The notes beneath the pieces were generated by a model, which worked only from the letters and a program-made list of their open reading frames with translations, had not been told where the DNA came from and ran no database searches. The position numbers and the translations under genes were made by a program. Positions 8,713 to 17,671 of a stretch of DNA of 64,000 nucleotides are shown piece by piece. Location of the stretch: positions 1,240,001 through 1,304,000 of the forward strand of contig OZ245325.1 in assembly GCA_965225705.1 (NCBI GenBank), read 5' to 3'. Numbering within the stretch: the first letter of the stretch is position 1; each line of letters opens with the position of its first letter. This DNA is from G965225705 sp965225705 (GTDB lineage Bacteria; Pseudomonadota; Alphaproteobacteria; Caulobacterales; Maricaulaceae).

Positions 8713-9321
8713 TTAAGCCAGCTTTGCTTTTTTAAGGGTTTTATAGGCTGTGATGACACGTTGAAGGGCTGCTTCATCTGATCTGTCACCCCCTTTTGCA
8801 TCGGGGTGATAGAGTTTAAGAAGTTTGGTATAGCGTGTTCTTATGGCCTGTGAGTCCGCTTCAGGACCAAGACCCAAATCCTCAAGAGCTTTTTCCTGCA
8901 GACGACTTAGATGTTTTTGAGGTTTCTTTTCTTTCTTTTGTCCTAAAATATCATGAGTATCTTCCCAGGAGGTCTCAGAAAAACCACGTTCCATGGCGGC
9001 ACGATAACGTCGTTTTTTATCCTGTGAGGCTCCACGTGCCCCCATAACCCAGGAAGGGCGATGCCCTGTCGCAGCATTTTTTTGAAACGCCTGGACCTCT
9101 TCATCACTCATTTTACTAAAGAAATTCCAGTTCTTATTATATTGTGCGACATGGTCACGGCAAAACCAGTGATAATCCTGCGGGCGATCCGGTGCTTTAG
9201 GGGCACGAAACAAACCAGAACGCTGGCAACCTCCCCATTCACATATACGTTCCTCCGGGGCAGGCTCATTCTTGGGAGGTTTAACACGAATATCAAAGAA
9301 TTTAGGTCTGTAAGTGGACAT
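8713..9321 (-). CDS. J-domain (DnaJ-like) co-chaperone
   Basis: 202 residues. A basic N-terminal part contains CEWGGC and HWFCRDH (Cys/His residues that might bind metal). A C-terminal J domain follows, with YTKLLKLYHPDAKGGD carrying the HPD tripeptide that stimulates DnaK ATPase. The J domain at the C-terminus, with no Gly/Phe or zinc-repeat regions, makes it a class III (DjlA/CbpA-unlike) protein. It lies divergent from bolA, an arrangement I recall from alphaproteobacterial genomes. The client is unknown. Confidence 0.9.
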   Translation of the reverse strand: MSTYRPKFFDIRVKPPKNEPAPEERICEWGGCQRSGLFRAPKAPDRPQDYHWFCRDHVAQYNKNWNFFSKMSDEEVQAFQKNAATGHRPSWVMGARGASQDKKRRYRAAMERGFSETSWEDTHDILGQKKEKKPQKHLSRLQEKALEDLGLGPEADSQAIRTRYTKLLKLYHPDAKGGDRSDEAALQRVITAYKTLKKAKLA

Positions 9322-9405
9322 TTAAAACCTGTTCCATACTGGAAGGTGAAGCTAAAACAGTCTACATAATCTATCATACAATCCTTAAGAGGTAAAAAAA
9401 GACTG

Positions 9406-9702
9406 ATGACAGAAAGAACACAGAAAATATACCATATCCTTGAGGAAGCCTTTGCTCCCGATCACCTTGAACTTTCTGACGATTCTGCACGCCATGAAGG
9501 TCATGAAGGGGCTGCCCCGGGGGGAGAAACCCATTTTTCTGTTGTTATTGTTGCGCATTCTTTTAAAGGTCAGACACGCCTCACCCGCCACCGTTGTGTT
9601 TATGAAGCCTTACAAAAAGCTTTTCAGGATCATGTTCATGCTCTTTCTATCAGGGCCTTAACCCCTGAAGAATATAAAAACAAATATAAAATAAAACTAT
9701 GA
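9406..9702 (+). CDS. BolA-family protein
   Basis: 98 residues of the BolA/IbaG family, which partners monothiol glutaredoxins in Fe-S and redox regulation. The class shows as LELSDDSARHEGH near the N-terminus (with the His) and FKGQTRLTRHRCVYEAL in the middle. The invariant C-terminal His region is HALSIRALTPEEY. An AGAGG-type site precedes the ATG. It is divergent from the J-domain gene and converges on the META-domain lipoprotein gene. Confidence 0.93.
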   Translation: MTERTQKIYHILEEAFAPDHLELSDDSARHEGHEGAAPGGETHFSVVIVAHSFKGQTRLTRHRCVYEALQKAFQDHVHALSIRALTPEEYKNKYKIKL

Positions 9703-9722
9703 AACTTCAAGAAGGAGCTTTC

Positions 9723-10421
9723 TTATTGTTCAGACGGTTCTGAAGGAGAAAAGACAAGGACTTTTTCTCCTTTTGATGTCAGGGCATGAAGCTGGTTTCC
9801 ATGAAGCTCCAGTCTTTGGATCTTGTCTAAGGCTTTGAGATACGCCTGCTCCTCTACACCTCCGCCTCCCAAACATGCTTTTTCAGTTATCGAGGTCACC
9901 ATAAAAATGGGACCTTCAGACATAGCCTTTATATGACCACGAAACTGGTTACAGCCTGTAAAACCTGAAATTTTTCCCTGTTTGGTGATGTAGAGGTTCG
10001 GGGCCTGTGACGCAGAAAGCTCAAAAAAAGAATTTTCCTGTATCAGACCTTCTAAAAGAGGGTTTTCAGAAGAGAATTCCTGTAGCCATTTTTTTCTTAT
10101 TCTCTCCTCAACAGACCAGATATAGCTATAAACCTCAGAAACGGGCCGGAAGAGAGGAGCTGTTTGTTGTTGATGAGAAGACGTTTTCTGTTTTTTCTCT
10201 GGAAAATCTCTCTGTTCTTTTCCTTGTTGAGGGGAAGGAGACACTGTCTCTTCCTTCCCGGAGGCATGGGAAGCGAAGGAGTTTTTTTGTAAAGAAGGTC
10301 GTTCTTCACCCTCATCATACTGAACTTCAGGCGTCTGCTGGCATCCCCCTAAAAACAGAAGAACAACAGCTGTTTGTATACAATAGAAGAACAGAGACGA
10401 TAAAGCAGACAGATTGACCAT
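9723..10421 (-). CDS. META-domain (HslJ-like) lipoprotein
   Basis: 232 residues. The N-terminus is a lipoprotein signal with lipobox FLGGC (Cys about residue 27). A polar low-complexity linker rich in Gln, Ser, Glu and Lys (about 30-90) follows, then a C-terminal META/HslJ domain with GFTGCNQFRG and ITEKACLGG. HslJ-type proteins are linked to heat-shock and novobiocin tolerance in E. coli, but the biochemical activity is unclear. The three Cys of the domain may pair. It is likely anchored in the outer or inner membrane, facing the periplasm. Confidence 0.82.
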   Translation of the reverse strand: MVNLSALSSLFFYCIQTAVVLLFLGGCQQTPEVQYDEGEERPSLQKNSFASHASGKEETVSPSPQQGKEQRDFPEKKQKTSSHQQQTAPLFRPVSEVYSYIWSVEERIRKKWLQEFSSENPLLEGLIQENSFFELSASQAPNLYITKQGKISGFTGCNQFRGHIKAMSEGPIFMVTSITEKACLGGGGVEEQAYLKALDKIQRLELHGNQLHALTSKGEKVLVFSPSEPSEQ

Positions 10422-10524
10422 AAAAAAAAACCTCTTAAGTATATTTTTTTAAAGAAGAAAGAAAATGTAAAATAATCTTTCCACAAATTAAACCAATTAA
10501 AAGTTTACACTACAGGGTAAAGAA

Positions 10525-10923
10525 ATGGATCAACACCCTCATTATGACCCTACAGCATATAAGCTTCAAAAAAAATCTGTGATTAAAAAATCTGTGATTA
10601 TATGTTATATATACTGGCTTTTTCTGGGGCTTGCAGGAAGGCACAGATACTATGCCGGAAAACTAAACTTCTGGGGATGTATGACAATACTTTTTGTTTT
10701 TAATTTTTTCCTTTTTATTCCGGTTTCACTCTTACTGCTCTTAAAAATTGTTTTTATGGCATTAGATGGAGAGACTTCATCATGGACCTATCCCTATATC
10801 GTTTCTGGTTTTTTCATATCGCTTACTTTTATCATAGCATTAATACTCTGGTTTTTGGTTGATGCTTTTCTTATTCCCGGTATGATCAGGAAACATAATA
10901 CCCCCCTTAGCGATCATCTGTGA
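10525..10923 (+). CDS. TM2-domain membrane protein
   Basis: 132 residues with three hydrophobic segments (about 28-45, 52-75 and 88-115). The first part matches the TM2 domain: a hydrophobic helix, then FLGLAGRHRYYAGKLNFWG (the G-x-HRFY-type turn), then a second helix. The function of TM2 proteins in bacteria is not established. The N-terminal KKSVIKKSVI comes from a perfect 15-bp direct duplication at 10570-10599. It stands alone, flanked by opposing genes. Confidence 0.78.
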   Translation: MDQHPHYDPTAYKLQKKSVIKKSVIICYIYWLFLGLAGRHRYYAGKLNFWGCMTILFVFNFFLFIPVSLLLLLKIVFMALDGETSSWTYPYIVSGFFISLTFIIALILWFLVDAFLIPGMIRKHNTPLSDHL

Positions 10924-11043
10924 CAGGGACCTGATATATCCCCCCTCAGCCCATAAACTTTTAAAAGTAACCGGACACCTCAAAAACTTTTAAAGTTTAG
11001 AACATCTATTTGATATTAAAAATTTTTTCGTTTCCATTAAAAC

Positions 11044-11742
11044 CTATAATAAAGAGGTTTTCATGTCATCCAGAATGGCTGTGGCGGCCTCTCCCGGATG
11101 TGTTGCCTGTGTTACAGAGCGGCCAACCACAAGATGACTTGCCCCGGCTTTGAGGGCCTCTGCCGGGGTTGCTATACGTTTTTGATCCCCTGCACTTTGC
11201 CCTTTCAAACGTACGCCCGGGGTAATAATAAGAAAATTATCACCAAAACGGGCCCTGATGTCTGCAACCTCAAGCGGACTTGCCACAATACCATCAAGCC
11301 CGGCCTCCAAAGCCTGTTCAACCCGGCGCAATACCAAATCACGAACCCTAGCGCGATAGCCTATATCCCGAAGGGCCTGATCATCAAGGGAGGTGAGGAC
11401 AGTAACCCCCAAAACAGAAAGAGAGGAGTCCCCTTTCCCTTCAACCGCGGCTTTCATAACCTGGGGCTCAGCATGAACGGTGAGCATATCCACACCCAGG
11501 CCCGCTATTGTTCTGGTAGCAGCCTCTACCGTACGGGGAATATCATGTAATTTATAATCCAGAAACAGACTCTTTCCCTGATGTTTCAGGTGTCGTGCTA
11601 AATCAGGCCCCCCAGAGGGTAACAGCTCAAGACCAATCTTATAAAACTGGCCTAACTCACCCAAAGTGTCCGTAAAATGACGTGCCCTGTCTACAGTAGG
11701 AAAATCAAGGGCAAGAATAAGTCTGTCATGATGCGTTGTCAT
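11044..11742 (-). CDS. pyrF: Orotidine 5'-phosphate decarboxylase
   Basis: 232 residues. It catalyses the last step of UMP synthesis, decarboxylating OMP. The start LILALDF and the catalytic motif FLDYKLHDIP (D-x-K-x-x-D) are present, and TPGVRL and VVGRSVTQA form the C-terminal phosphate site. The open frame runs 82 codons further upstream, but that part is the LysE gene read in another frame. The real start is the ATG at 11742 (MTTHHDRL), which overlaps the LysE stop by 4 nt (ATGA), implying translational coupling. Confidence 0.96.
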   Translation of the reverse strand: MTTHHDRLILALDFPTVDRARHFTDTLGELGQFYKIGLELLPSGGPDLARHLKHQGKSLFLDYKLHDIPRTVEAATRTIAGLGVDMLTVHAEPQVMKAAVEGKGDSSLSVLGVTVLTSLDDQALRDIGYRARVRDLVLRRVEQALEAGLDGIVASPLEVADIRARFGDNFLIITPGVRLKGQSAGDQKRIATPAEALKAGASHLVVGRSVTQATHPGEAATAILDDMKTSLL

Positions 11743-12413
11743 AAGCTTCCTAACCACTCCCAAAAAATCCACAGAGCCAGGCTTACCATAATCACGGCAG
11801 CAGACTTCATAATCATGTTTTGTGCAGTCTGTTCCTGAAGAAAGCTCTTCCGTGCTTTCCCTATAGCCAGAACAAGTATAACCTGTGGTATCACACCTAT
11901 CAAAGCCGTCAGGATGCCTAAAAACAAAATTTGTCCCCAGACGGGCCCAACACTCTCCCGAACAAACTGAGGGAGAAAGGTGAGACAAAAAACACCTATT
12001 TTAGGGTTAAAAAGATTGACCACAACCCCATGACGGAAATCTCTTTGTAAATTTAGAGGGCTAGTTTTCTCTTTATTGTCAGATGGATCAAACTGTAAAG
12101 CATCACTCCGCCAAATTTGAACAGCAAGAAAGAGAAGATAGGCAGCACCAAACAGGCGAACAAACTCTAAGGCCTGAGGGTAAGCCAGCAAGAGAGCTGT
12201 AACCCCTAAAAGGGTTATAAGCAGCCAGATAAAAAAACCCAGCACAAGACCAGCTATACTTATCAAACCTGAAGGTACACCGCGTAATGCTGTTTGCGTC
12301 AAAGCGAAAATCATGCCAGGTCCGGGAATCAATCCCAAAATTGTGGACGCCACTAAGAAAGGGGGAAAGAGAAGAGGATCAACCGGTATCATCATGAATT
12401 TTGTCTCTGGCAA
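11739..12413 (-). CDS. LysE/RhtB-family amino-acid exporter
   Basis: 224 residues with about six hydrophobic helices. The family signature PGPGMIFALTQTALRG is at about 30-45, and LFNPKIGVFCLTFLPQF is in the middle. Members export amino acids or small metabolites across the inner membrane; the substrate here is unknown. An internal ATG pair at residues 7-8 is an alternative start. It is the first gene of a two-gene unit with pyrF, whose start overlaps its stop codon. Confidence 0.88.
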   Translation of the reverse strand: MPETKFMMIPVDPLLFPPFLVASTILGLIPGPGMIFALTQTALRGVPSGLISIAGLVLGFFIWLLITLLGVTALLLAYPQALEFVRLFGAAYLLFLAVQIWRSDALQFDPSDNKEKTSPLNLQRDFRHGVVVNLFNPKIGVFCLTFLPQFVRESVGPVWGQILFLGILTALIGVIPQVILVLAIGKARKSFLQEQTAQNMIMKSAAVIMVSLALWIFWEWLGSL

Positions 12414-12594
12414 AGAGAAGAATACTGAAGAGTGATATAAGTTATTTTGACCCTCAGTATGTTTTGATATCAGGAAAGGAAAGACTATATACGATGCTGA
12501 TAAAATACAAGATCACTTTAAACCGCTCATTCCGATATTCAGGCTCAAAGATTTTTTCTCAGTTTTGATGTTCAGCTCTTAAAGACATAACAAT

Positions 12595-13503
12595 TTAGGT
12601 TTCTGTTTTCTTTTTTTGACGCTCTATACAAGACACAGAAATAATTGCTGCTTCATAAAGGAGGTAAATACACCCTCCTAAAGCCAGCTGACTAAAAATA
12701 TCAGGTGGGGTTACAAAAGCCGCAAAAGCAAAGACCCCAACAAGGGCATATTTACGCCCCCGCCTTAATGTATGGGCTGAGATAAATCCCGCACGTCCCA
12801 TTAAACTTAACACAACGGGAAGCTGAAACGACACACCAAACGCTAAAAACAATGTCATGGAGAGATTGAGATAGTCACTCACTTTAGGAAGAAGCGTCAC
12901 CTGCGCCCCCCCGGGGGCTGTTTGTTGCTGGCTTAAGGCAAAAGTCATCACAAAGGGAAAAACAACAAAAAAGACAAGGCTGGCCCCCAGAATAAATAAA
13001 AAAGGCGCAAAGAACAGATAGGGAAGAAAAGCACTTCGCTCTTTCAGATAAAGGCCGGGCGCGATAAAACGATAAAGCTGATAAGCTGTAACAGGAAAAG
13101 AAAGGACCAGCCCCCCAAATAAAGCAAGCCTCAGTTTAACAAAGAAGTATTCAAGAGGCTGGGTATAGATAAGGGTAATGTCCTGAGAGGCACCCTCAGG
13201 AAAAACACGTGCTGCTGCACGTTCATATGGCCATAAAAGAAGGTTGAAAATGCTTTCAGAGAAAAAGAAACACACGATCATCGCCAGTCCCAAAGCAAGT
13301 AAAACCACGATCAAACGCCGCCTTAATTCCATAAGATGATCCAAAAGAGGCGCGCGGGAAGGATCAGGAGCAGAGGGGTTAGAAGAGGTATGAGGTGCCT
13401 CCTGCCTCCCCTCCGATGAAGGGAAATCTTTGAGATATGATGGAGAGGGAGAAGGCTTTTTGTTACGGCCCTTTTTACTTTCGTCTTGCGAGGGGGGCGT
13501 CAT
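12595..13503 (-). CDS. tatC: Sec-independent protein translocase subunit TatC
   Basis: 302 residues. TatC is the polytopic receptor that binds twin-arginine signal peptides. It has LLDHLMELRRRL (the conserved cytoplasmic start) at about residue 52 and the usual six helices. The PLEYFFVKLRLALF region and FVTPPDIFSQ near the end match the family. Unusually, about 50 hydrophilic residues rich in Ser, Pro and Lys precede the conserved start. The gene overlaps the tatB stop by 4 nt, which fixes the start. It is last of the tatA-tatB-tatC unit. Confidence 0.95.
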   Translation of the reverse strand: MTPPSQDESKKGRNKKPSPSPSYLKDFPSSEGRQEAPHTSSNPSAPDPSRAPLLDHLMELRRRLIVVLLALGLAMIVCFFFSESIFNLLLWPYERAAARVFPEGASQDITLIYTQPLEYFFVKLRLALFGGLVLSFPVTAYQLYRFIAPGLYLKERSAFLPYLFFAPFLFILGASLVFFVVFPFVMTFALSQQQTAPGGAQVTLLPKVSDYLNLSMTLFLAFGVSFQLPVVLSLMGRAGFISAHTLRRGRKYALVGVFAFAAFVTPPDIFSQLALGGCIYLLYEAAIISVSCIERQKKKTET

Positions 13504-13958
13504 GAGGGCTCCGTTTTTGTAAGAGAAGCAGGCAGAGAATTTTTCTCCTTCATGTCAGGTTTATCAGGAGGCTCTTGTTGATCCTGCCTGTGGGGTTCCT
13601 GCTCCCCGGAAAGTGAGGTTTCTCCCTCTCCCCTCTTGTGTAAGGGGACATCATCCTCTGTGTATGACAGAACAGAATAGTCCCGTTCTACCCTTCTTAA
13701 ATCCTTATCTATATCTATTCTATCCTCTATAGTCTCATGTTTAAGGCGCTCAACCTCTTTACGAAGATCCTGAAGTTCTGTCTCCACACCCATAGCATCA
13801 AACGCACGACGGAAGTCCTGGGCCATATATTTAAGACGGGCCAGCACGCGACCTAACCCCCGCGCAAGACGGGGAAGATCCTGAGGACCTACCACAATAA
13901 GGGCAAGAATAGCTAAAAGAACAAGCTCGGCAAAGCCAAACTGAGGCAGTATCGGCAT
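13500..13958 (-). CDS. tatB: Sec-independent protein translocase subunit TatB
   Basis: 152 residues with the TatA/B-type N-terminal helix (FGFAELVLLAILALIVVGP, with the conserved Glu and Gly-Pro hinge). An amphipathic helix (LPRLARGLGRVLARLKYMAQDFR) and a long charged tail follow. With TatC it forms the substrate-receptor complex. It sits 17 nt after tatA and overlaps tatC by 4 nt, so the three form one operon. Confidence 0.94.
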   Translation of the reverse strand: MPILPQFGFAELVLLAILALIVVGPQDLPRLARGLGRVLARLKYMAQDFRRAFDAMGVETELQDLRKEVERLKHETIEDRIDIDKDLRRVERDYSVLSYTEDDVPLHKRGEGETSLSGEQEPHRQDQQEPPDKPDMKEKNSLPASLTKTEPS

Positions 13959-13975
13959 GGCGTTAGAACAGCCTT

Positions 13976-14257
13976 TTACTTCTGTGTGGTTTTCGTTTTC
14001 TGTGTTGTACCTTTGGGGTCATTCCCCTGTTCATGCAGATCGCCTGCTTCTAAAAAAGGCGTGGTCTTCTGAGGCTGAGTATCAGAATCTGAATCTCTTT
14101 CATGTGTTTGTACAACATCTTCCTCATCTTTAAGCCCATGACGAAAGGCCCTGATACCTTTGGCAAGATCGGCCATAGACTGACTAATCCTGCCGCGACC
14201 AAAAAGAAGAAGGAGAAGAGCAACAACAATAAGGATTTGCCATAAACCAACAGACAT
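13976..14257 (-). CDS. tatA: Sec-independent protein translocase subunit TatA
   Basis: 93 residues. One N-terminal membrane helix (LWQILIVVALLLLLFGRGR), then the amphipathic helix MADLAKGIRAFRHGLKDEED and a polar tail. TatA oligomers make the size-variable pathway for folded twin-arginine substrates. The FGRG hinge and the DEED acid cluster are typical of TatA rather than TatB. It is first of tatABC and 83 nt downstream of the putA stop on the opposite side, in the same orientation as putA. Confidence 0.94.
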   Translation of the reverse strand: MSVGLWQILIVVALLLLLFGRGRISQSMADLAKGIRAFRHGLKDEEDVVQTHERDSDSDTQPQKTTPFLEAGDLHEQGNDPKGTTQKTKTTQK

Positions 14258-14340
14258 GACGAACAGCCTCCATAGAAAATATAAGTATACCCCGGAAAGG
14301 ATATGAAGGTCAAAACATGGTGAGATCTGACCTTTTTTCT

Positions 14341-17300
14341 TTATGTTAAGTTTAAGAGTTCAGGGTCCCCGCCCTGTGCTGCGGTATTGATGGTGAGTGT
14401 CCTCTCACAGGCAAAACGCTGCAGGTAATGTGGTCCCCCCGCTTTGGGACCCGTCCCTGAAAGCCCCTCTCCCCCGAAAGGCTGAACGCCAACAACGGCG
14501 CCGGTCATACTACGATTGACATAAATATTGCCAACGGGGGAAACTTCCCTAATCTTTTGAGCAAAAGAGTCAAGGCGGGAATGAACTCCTAAAGTCAGGC
14601 CATAACCTTTTTCTGCAAGCTTTTGAGCCATCTCACGGGCCTCCCCCACACGATAGCGGATAACATGCAAAACAGGACCAAAAACTTCCCTTTCAAGGAG
14701 ATCCAGGGACGGAAGCTCAATAAGAGCCGGTCCGAAGAAATAGCCCTTTTCTTCCAGTTCTTTGACCCCAACCTGCTTAAGAAGGTGCGCCTCTTTTTGC
14801 ATACGCTCCAGATGAGCCTGAAGGTTTTTCTGTGCCTCAGCATCGATAAGAGGGCCTGTGTCCACAGAGACATCCGCAGGATCACCAGGTTTTAAAACAT
14901 CCATAGCCCCTGCAATACCTTCTATCAGTTCATCAGCAGACTCTTCAGGTACAAAAAGAACACGCAAAGCCGAACAGCGCTGACCAGCAGAACCAAAAGC
15001 CGATATGATGACATCATCAATCACCTGTTCACGCAAAGCGGTTGTATCCACAAACATACCGTTAAGTCCGCCTGTCTCAGCAATAAAAGGACAAAGAGGT
15101 CCTTTGCGCGCGGCAAGGCTTTGATTGATAAGCCGGGCTGTTTCTGTAGAGCCTGTAAAGACAACCCCGTCTGTACGTAAATCCTGGGTTAAAGCTGCCC
15201 CCACATGGGCACCATCCCCAGGGAGAAGATGTAAAACCTCTGCCGGTAGCCCAGCCTCATGGAAAAGTCTCACAGCCTCAAAAGCAATAAGGGGCGTCTG
15301 CTCTGCAGGTTTCGCAAGAACAGTATTCCCTGCAGCCAGAGCCGCGGCTATCTGACCGGTGAAAATAGCCAGAGGAAAATTCCAGGGTGAAATACAGACG
15401 AAAACACCCCGACCATGCAGAGAAAGATGGTTGGTCTCTCCGGCGGGACCTGGCAGGCGTTCAGGTTTCTTAAACTGTTCTTCTGCCCGGGCGGCATAAT
15501 AGCGACAAAAATCGACAGCTTCCCGAACCTCTGCTACGGCATCCGCCACGGTTTTACCAGCTTCACGGGCCATAAGTGCGATAAGGCGTGGTGCCTCCCC
15601 TTCAAGGGCATCTCCCATAGCCCGTAGAACAGAAGCACGTGACGCCCCCCCAAGATCATCCCAGCCTTTTTGCGCAGATTTGGCAGAGACAAAAGCTGCT
15701 TCAATATCTTCTTTGCGAGCCTGGCTCACACTTCCCAAAACATGCTGGTGATCAACAGGGCTTGTCACCTGATCTTTAACATCATGAAACAAAGGCTGAC
15801 CTGCAAGAAGAGGCCCTGCTTTCAGGGGAAATTCTCCATCCAGATCCTCAAGGGCCCTTTTAAGAGTTTGACATTGCTCCCTTTGTGTTAAATCCCACCC
15901 TGCGGCCCCTAAGCGTTCTTCCCCGAACAATCCTGTAGGGTGTGGCAGAGCCTTATGACGTGCAAGACCCGTTTCAGGAATATCACCAAAAGGATCCTGG
16001 ACAACATGTTCAACGGGGACATCATCATCAAGAAAAGAATGAACAAAAGACGTATTAGCACCATTTTCTAACAAACGACGTACCAGATAGGGAAGCAGAT
16101 CCTCATGACGTCCTACCGGAGCATAAACACGAAGACTGACAGGCCCATAAATATTTTCTGCCGCCTCATAAAGGGGTGCTCCCATGCCATGCAGTCTCTG
16201 AAATTCCACCTTTGCGTCTGCCTGGTGGGCCATATGCATCACACTGACAAGCGTATGGGCATTATGGGTTGCAAACTGTGGAAATAAAACAGATTTAGCC
16301 TGAAACAAAGCACGTGCACAGGCTAAATAATTGAGATCCGTTGCCGTTTTCGTGGTCCAGACAGGATAATCCGGAGAACCTTCCTGCTGAGCGTGTTTAA
16401 TCTCAGTATCCCAGTACGCCCCCTTCACAAGACGTACCATAAAACGCCCCCCCGTCTGCTGGGCAAGGCGTGCCAGGCGCTCAATAACCCCTAACGCGCG
16501 CTTTTGATAGGCCTGAACAGCAAGCCCAAGACCTGTCCAGCCTTTTACAAAAGGCTCCTGAGCAAGACGCTCAAACAGTTTCAGGGAAAGAATAAGACGA
16601 TCCGCCTCTTCCGCATCAAGGCAAAAATTAAGTCTGGCTTTGGCTGCTTTTTCTGCGAGACGTCTTAAACGTGGATAAAGCTCTTCAAAAACAAGATCTT
16701 CCTTAACTGTCTCATAGCGGGGATGAAGGGCAGAAAGTTTGACAGAAATACCAGATTTTGTCTCGGGATCTCCAGCTTCACCCTGTGCCTCTGAAAGAGT
16801 TGCTATGGCTTCATCATAGCTTTTTGTATAACGTTCAGCATCCTTTTGTGTCCGGGCCCCCTCCCCCAGCATATCATAAGAGGTTATGAAACCGGGTCGT
16901 GTTTTCCCGCTCTGGTGTGTGCGCTTAAGGGCATCTTTGATAGAACGACCAAAAACAAACTGTTCGCCCATCAAACGTATGGCCTGGCGGGTCGCAGCAC
17001 GAATAACCGGCTCCCCAAGCTTTTGTGTGAGGCGCTGCATAAAACCGCCAATATCCTTTGACATGTCAGATTCCGTTGAAACCAGACGCCCTGTCATCAT
17101 GAGGCCCCAGACAGAAGCATTCACAAGCCAGGAATCAGACTGTCCGGCATGCTCACCCCAATTCCCGGAAGATATTTTTTCGGCAATTAAACGATCGGCG
17201 GTTTCCGAATCGGGCACGCGCAAAAGAGCTTCCGCCAGACACATAAGCGCAAGTCCCTCTTTGTTGGAAAGACCAAATTCTTCAAGAAAAGACTCCATCA

Positions 17301-17487
17301 CGCCTTTTGTATGTTTAAGAGATCGGGCTTGCTGAACCAGATCTTTGGCCTGTTCATGAAGTTTTTTTTGCTCTTCCTCAGACAAACCTGTTAAATCTGC
17401 TAAAGATCTTGCGGCCTCTGATTCCGAAGCAAATTTATGTTTATCAAGATGATCCCAGCGAATACGAAAATCTTTTTTTTCCTGCAT
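14341..17487 (-). CDS. putA: Bifunctional proline dehydrogenase / L-glutamate gamma-semialdehyde dehydrogenase
   Basis: About 1048 residues. It oxidises proline to glutamate in two steps. The FAD-dependent proline dehydrogenase half (about 80-470) shows RLVKGAYWDTEIK, QFATHNAHT and a FLEEFGL-type start. The NAD-dependent aldehyde dehydrogenase half (about 540-1010) shows ISPWNFPLAIFTGQ, AETGG with catalytic Glu804 and SAGQRCSALR with catalytic Cys838. No ribbon-helix-helix DNA-binding domain is present, so it is enzymatic only. The ATG at 17487 (MQEKKDF) has AAGGA upstream; an ATG at 17520 would add 11 basic residues but its ribosome site is too close. Confidence 0.95.
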   Translation of the reverse strand: MQEKKDFRIRWDHLDKHKFASESEAARSLADLTGLSEEEQKKLHEQAKDLVQQARSLKHTKGVMESFLEEFGLSNKEGLALMCLAEALLRVPDSETADRLIAEKISSGNWGEHAGQSDSWLVNASVWGLMMTGRLVSTESDMSKDIGGFMQRLTQKLGEPVIRAATRQAIRLMGEQFVFGRSIKDALKRTHQSGKTRPGFITSYDMLGEGARTQKDAERYTKSYDEAIATLSEAQGEAGDPETKSGISVKLSALHPRYETVKEDLVFEELYPRLRRLAEKAAKARLNFCLDAEEADRLILSLKLFERLAQEPFVKGWTGLGLAVQAYQKRALGVIERLARLAQQTGGRFMVRLVKGAYWDTEIKHAQQEGSPDYPVWTTKTATDLNYLACARALFQAKSVLFPQFATHNAHTLVSVMHMAHQADAKVEFQRLHGMGAPLYEAAENIYGPVSLRVYAPVGRHEDLLPYLVRRLLENGANTSFVHSFLDDDVPVEHVVQDPFGDIPETGLARHKALPHPTGLFGEERLGAAGWDLTQREQCQTLKRALEDLDGEFPLKAGPLLAGQPLFHDVKDQVTSPVDHQHVLGSVSQARKEDIEAAFVSAKSAQKGWDDLGGASRASVLRAMGDALEGEAPRLIALMAREAGKTVADAVAEVREAVDFCRYYAARAEEQFKKPERLPGPAGETNHLSLHGRGVFVCISPWNFPLAIFTGQIAAALAAGNTVLAKPAEQTPLIAFEAVRLFHEAGLPAEVLHLLPGDGAHVGAALTQDLRTDGVVFTGSTETARLINQSLAARKGPLCPFIAETGGLNGMFVDTTALREQVIDDVIISAFGSAGQRCSALRVLFVPEESADELIEGIAGAMDVLKPGDPADVSVDTGPLIDAEAQKNLQAHLERMQKEAHLLKQVGVKELEEKGYFFGPALIELPSLDLLEREVFGPVLHVIRYRVGEAREMAQKLAEKGYGLTLGVHSRLDSFAQKIREVSPVGNIYVNRSMTGAVVGVQPFGGEGLSGTGPKAGGPHYLQRFACERTLTINTAAQGGDPELLNLT

Positions 17488-17671
17488 CTTTTTTTTCCTT
17501 TTGGGGGAGAGAAAGTTCATAACCCTGATGTTTTTAAAAGAACTTCCTGAAAAATCTCAATAATCAAGGCCTTTTCTTCGTCTCAAGGCTTTGATAAGGT
17601 TTAAGACTATCGTTCTGATATATACTTTATCTCCTCATCATAAAAGTATTTTTCACTCCAGGAGACTATCT

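Noticed and set aside
9061..9369. 102-codon plus-strand frame opposite the J-domain gene
   Set aside because: It is antisense to a recognised protein and lacks any motif.
11743..11988. N-terminal extension of PyrF
   Set aside because: The extra 82 codons are the LysE gene read in another frame and have no PyrF similarity; an ATG overlapping the LysE stop is the better start.
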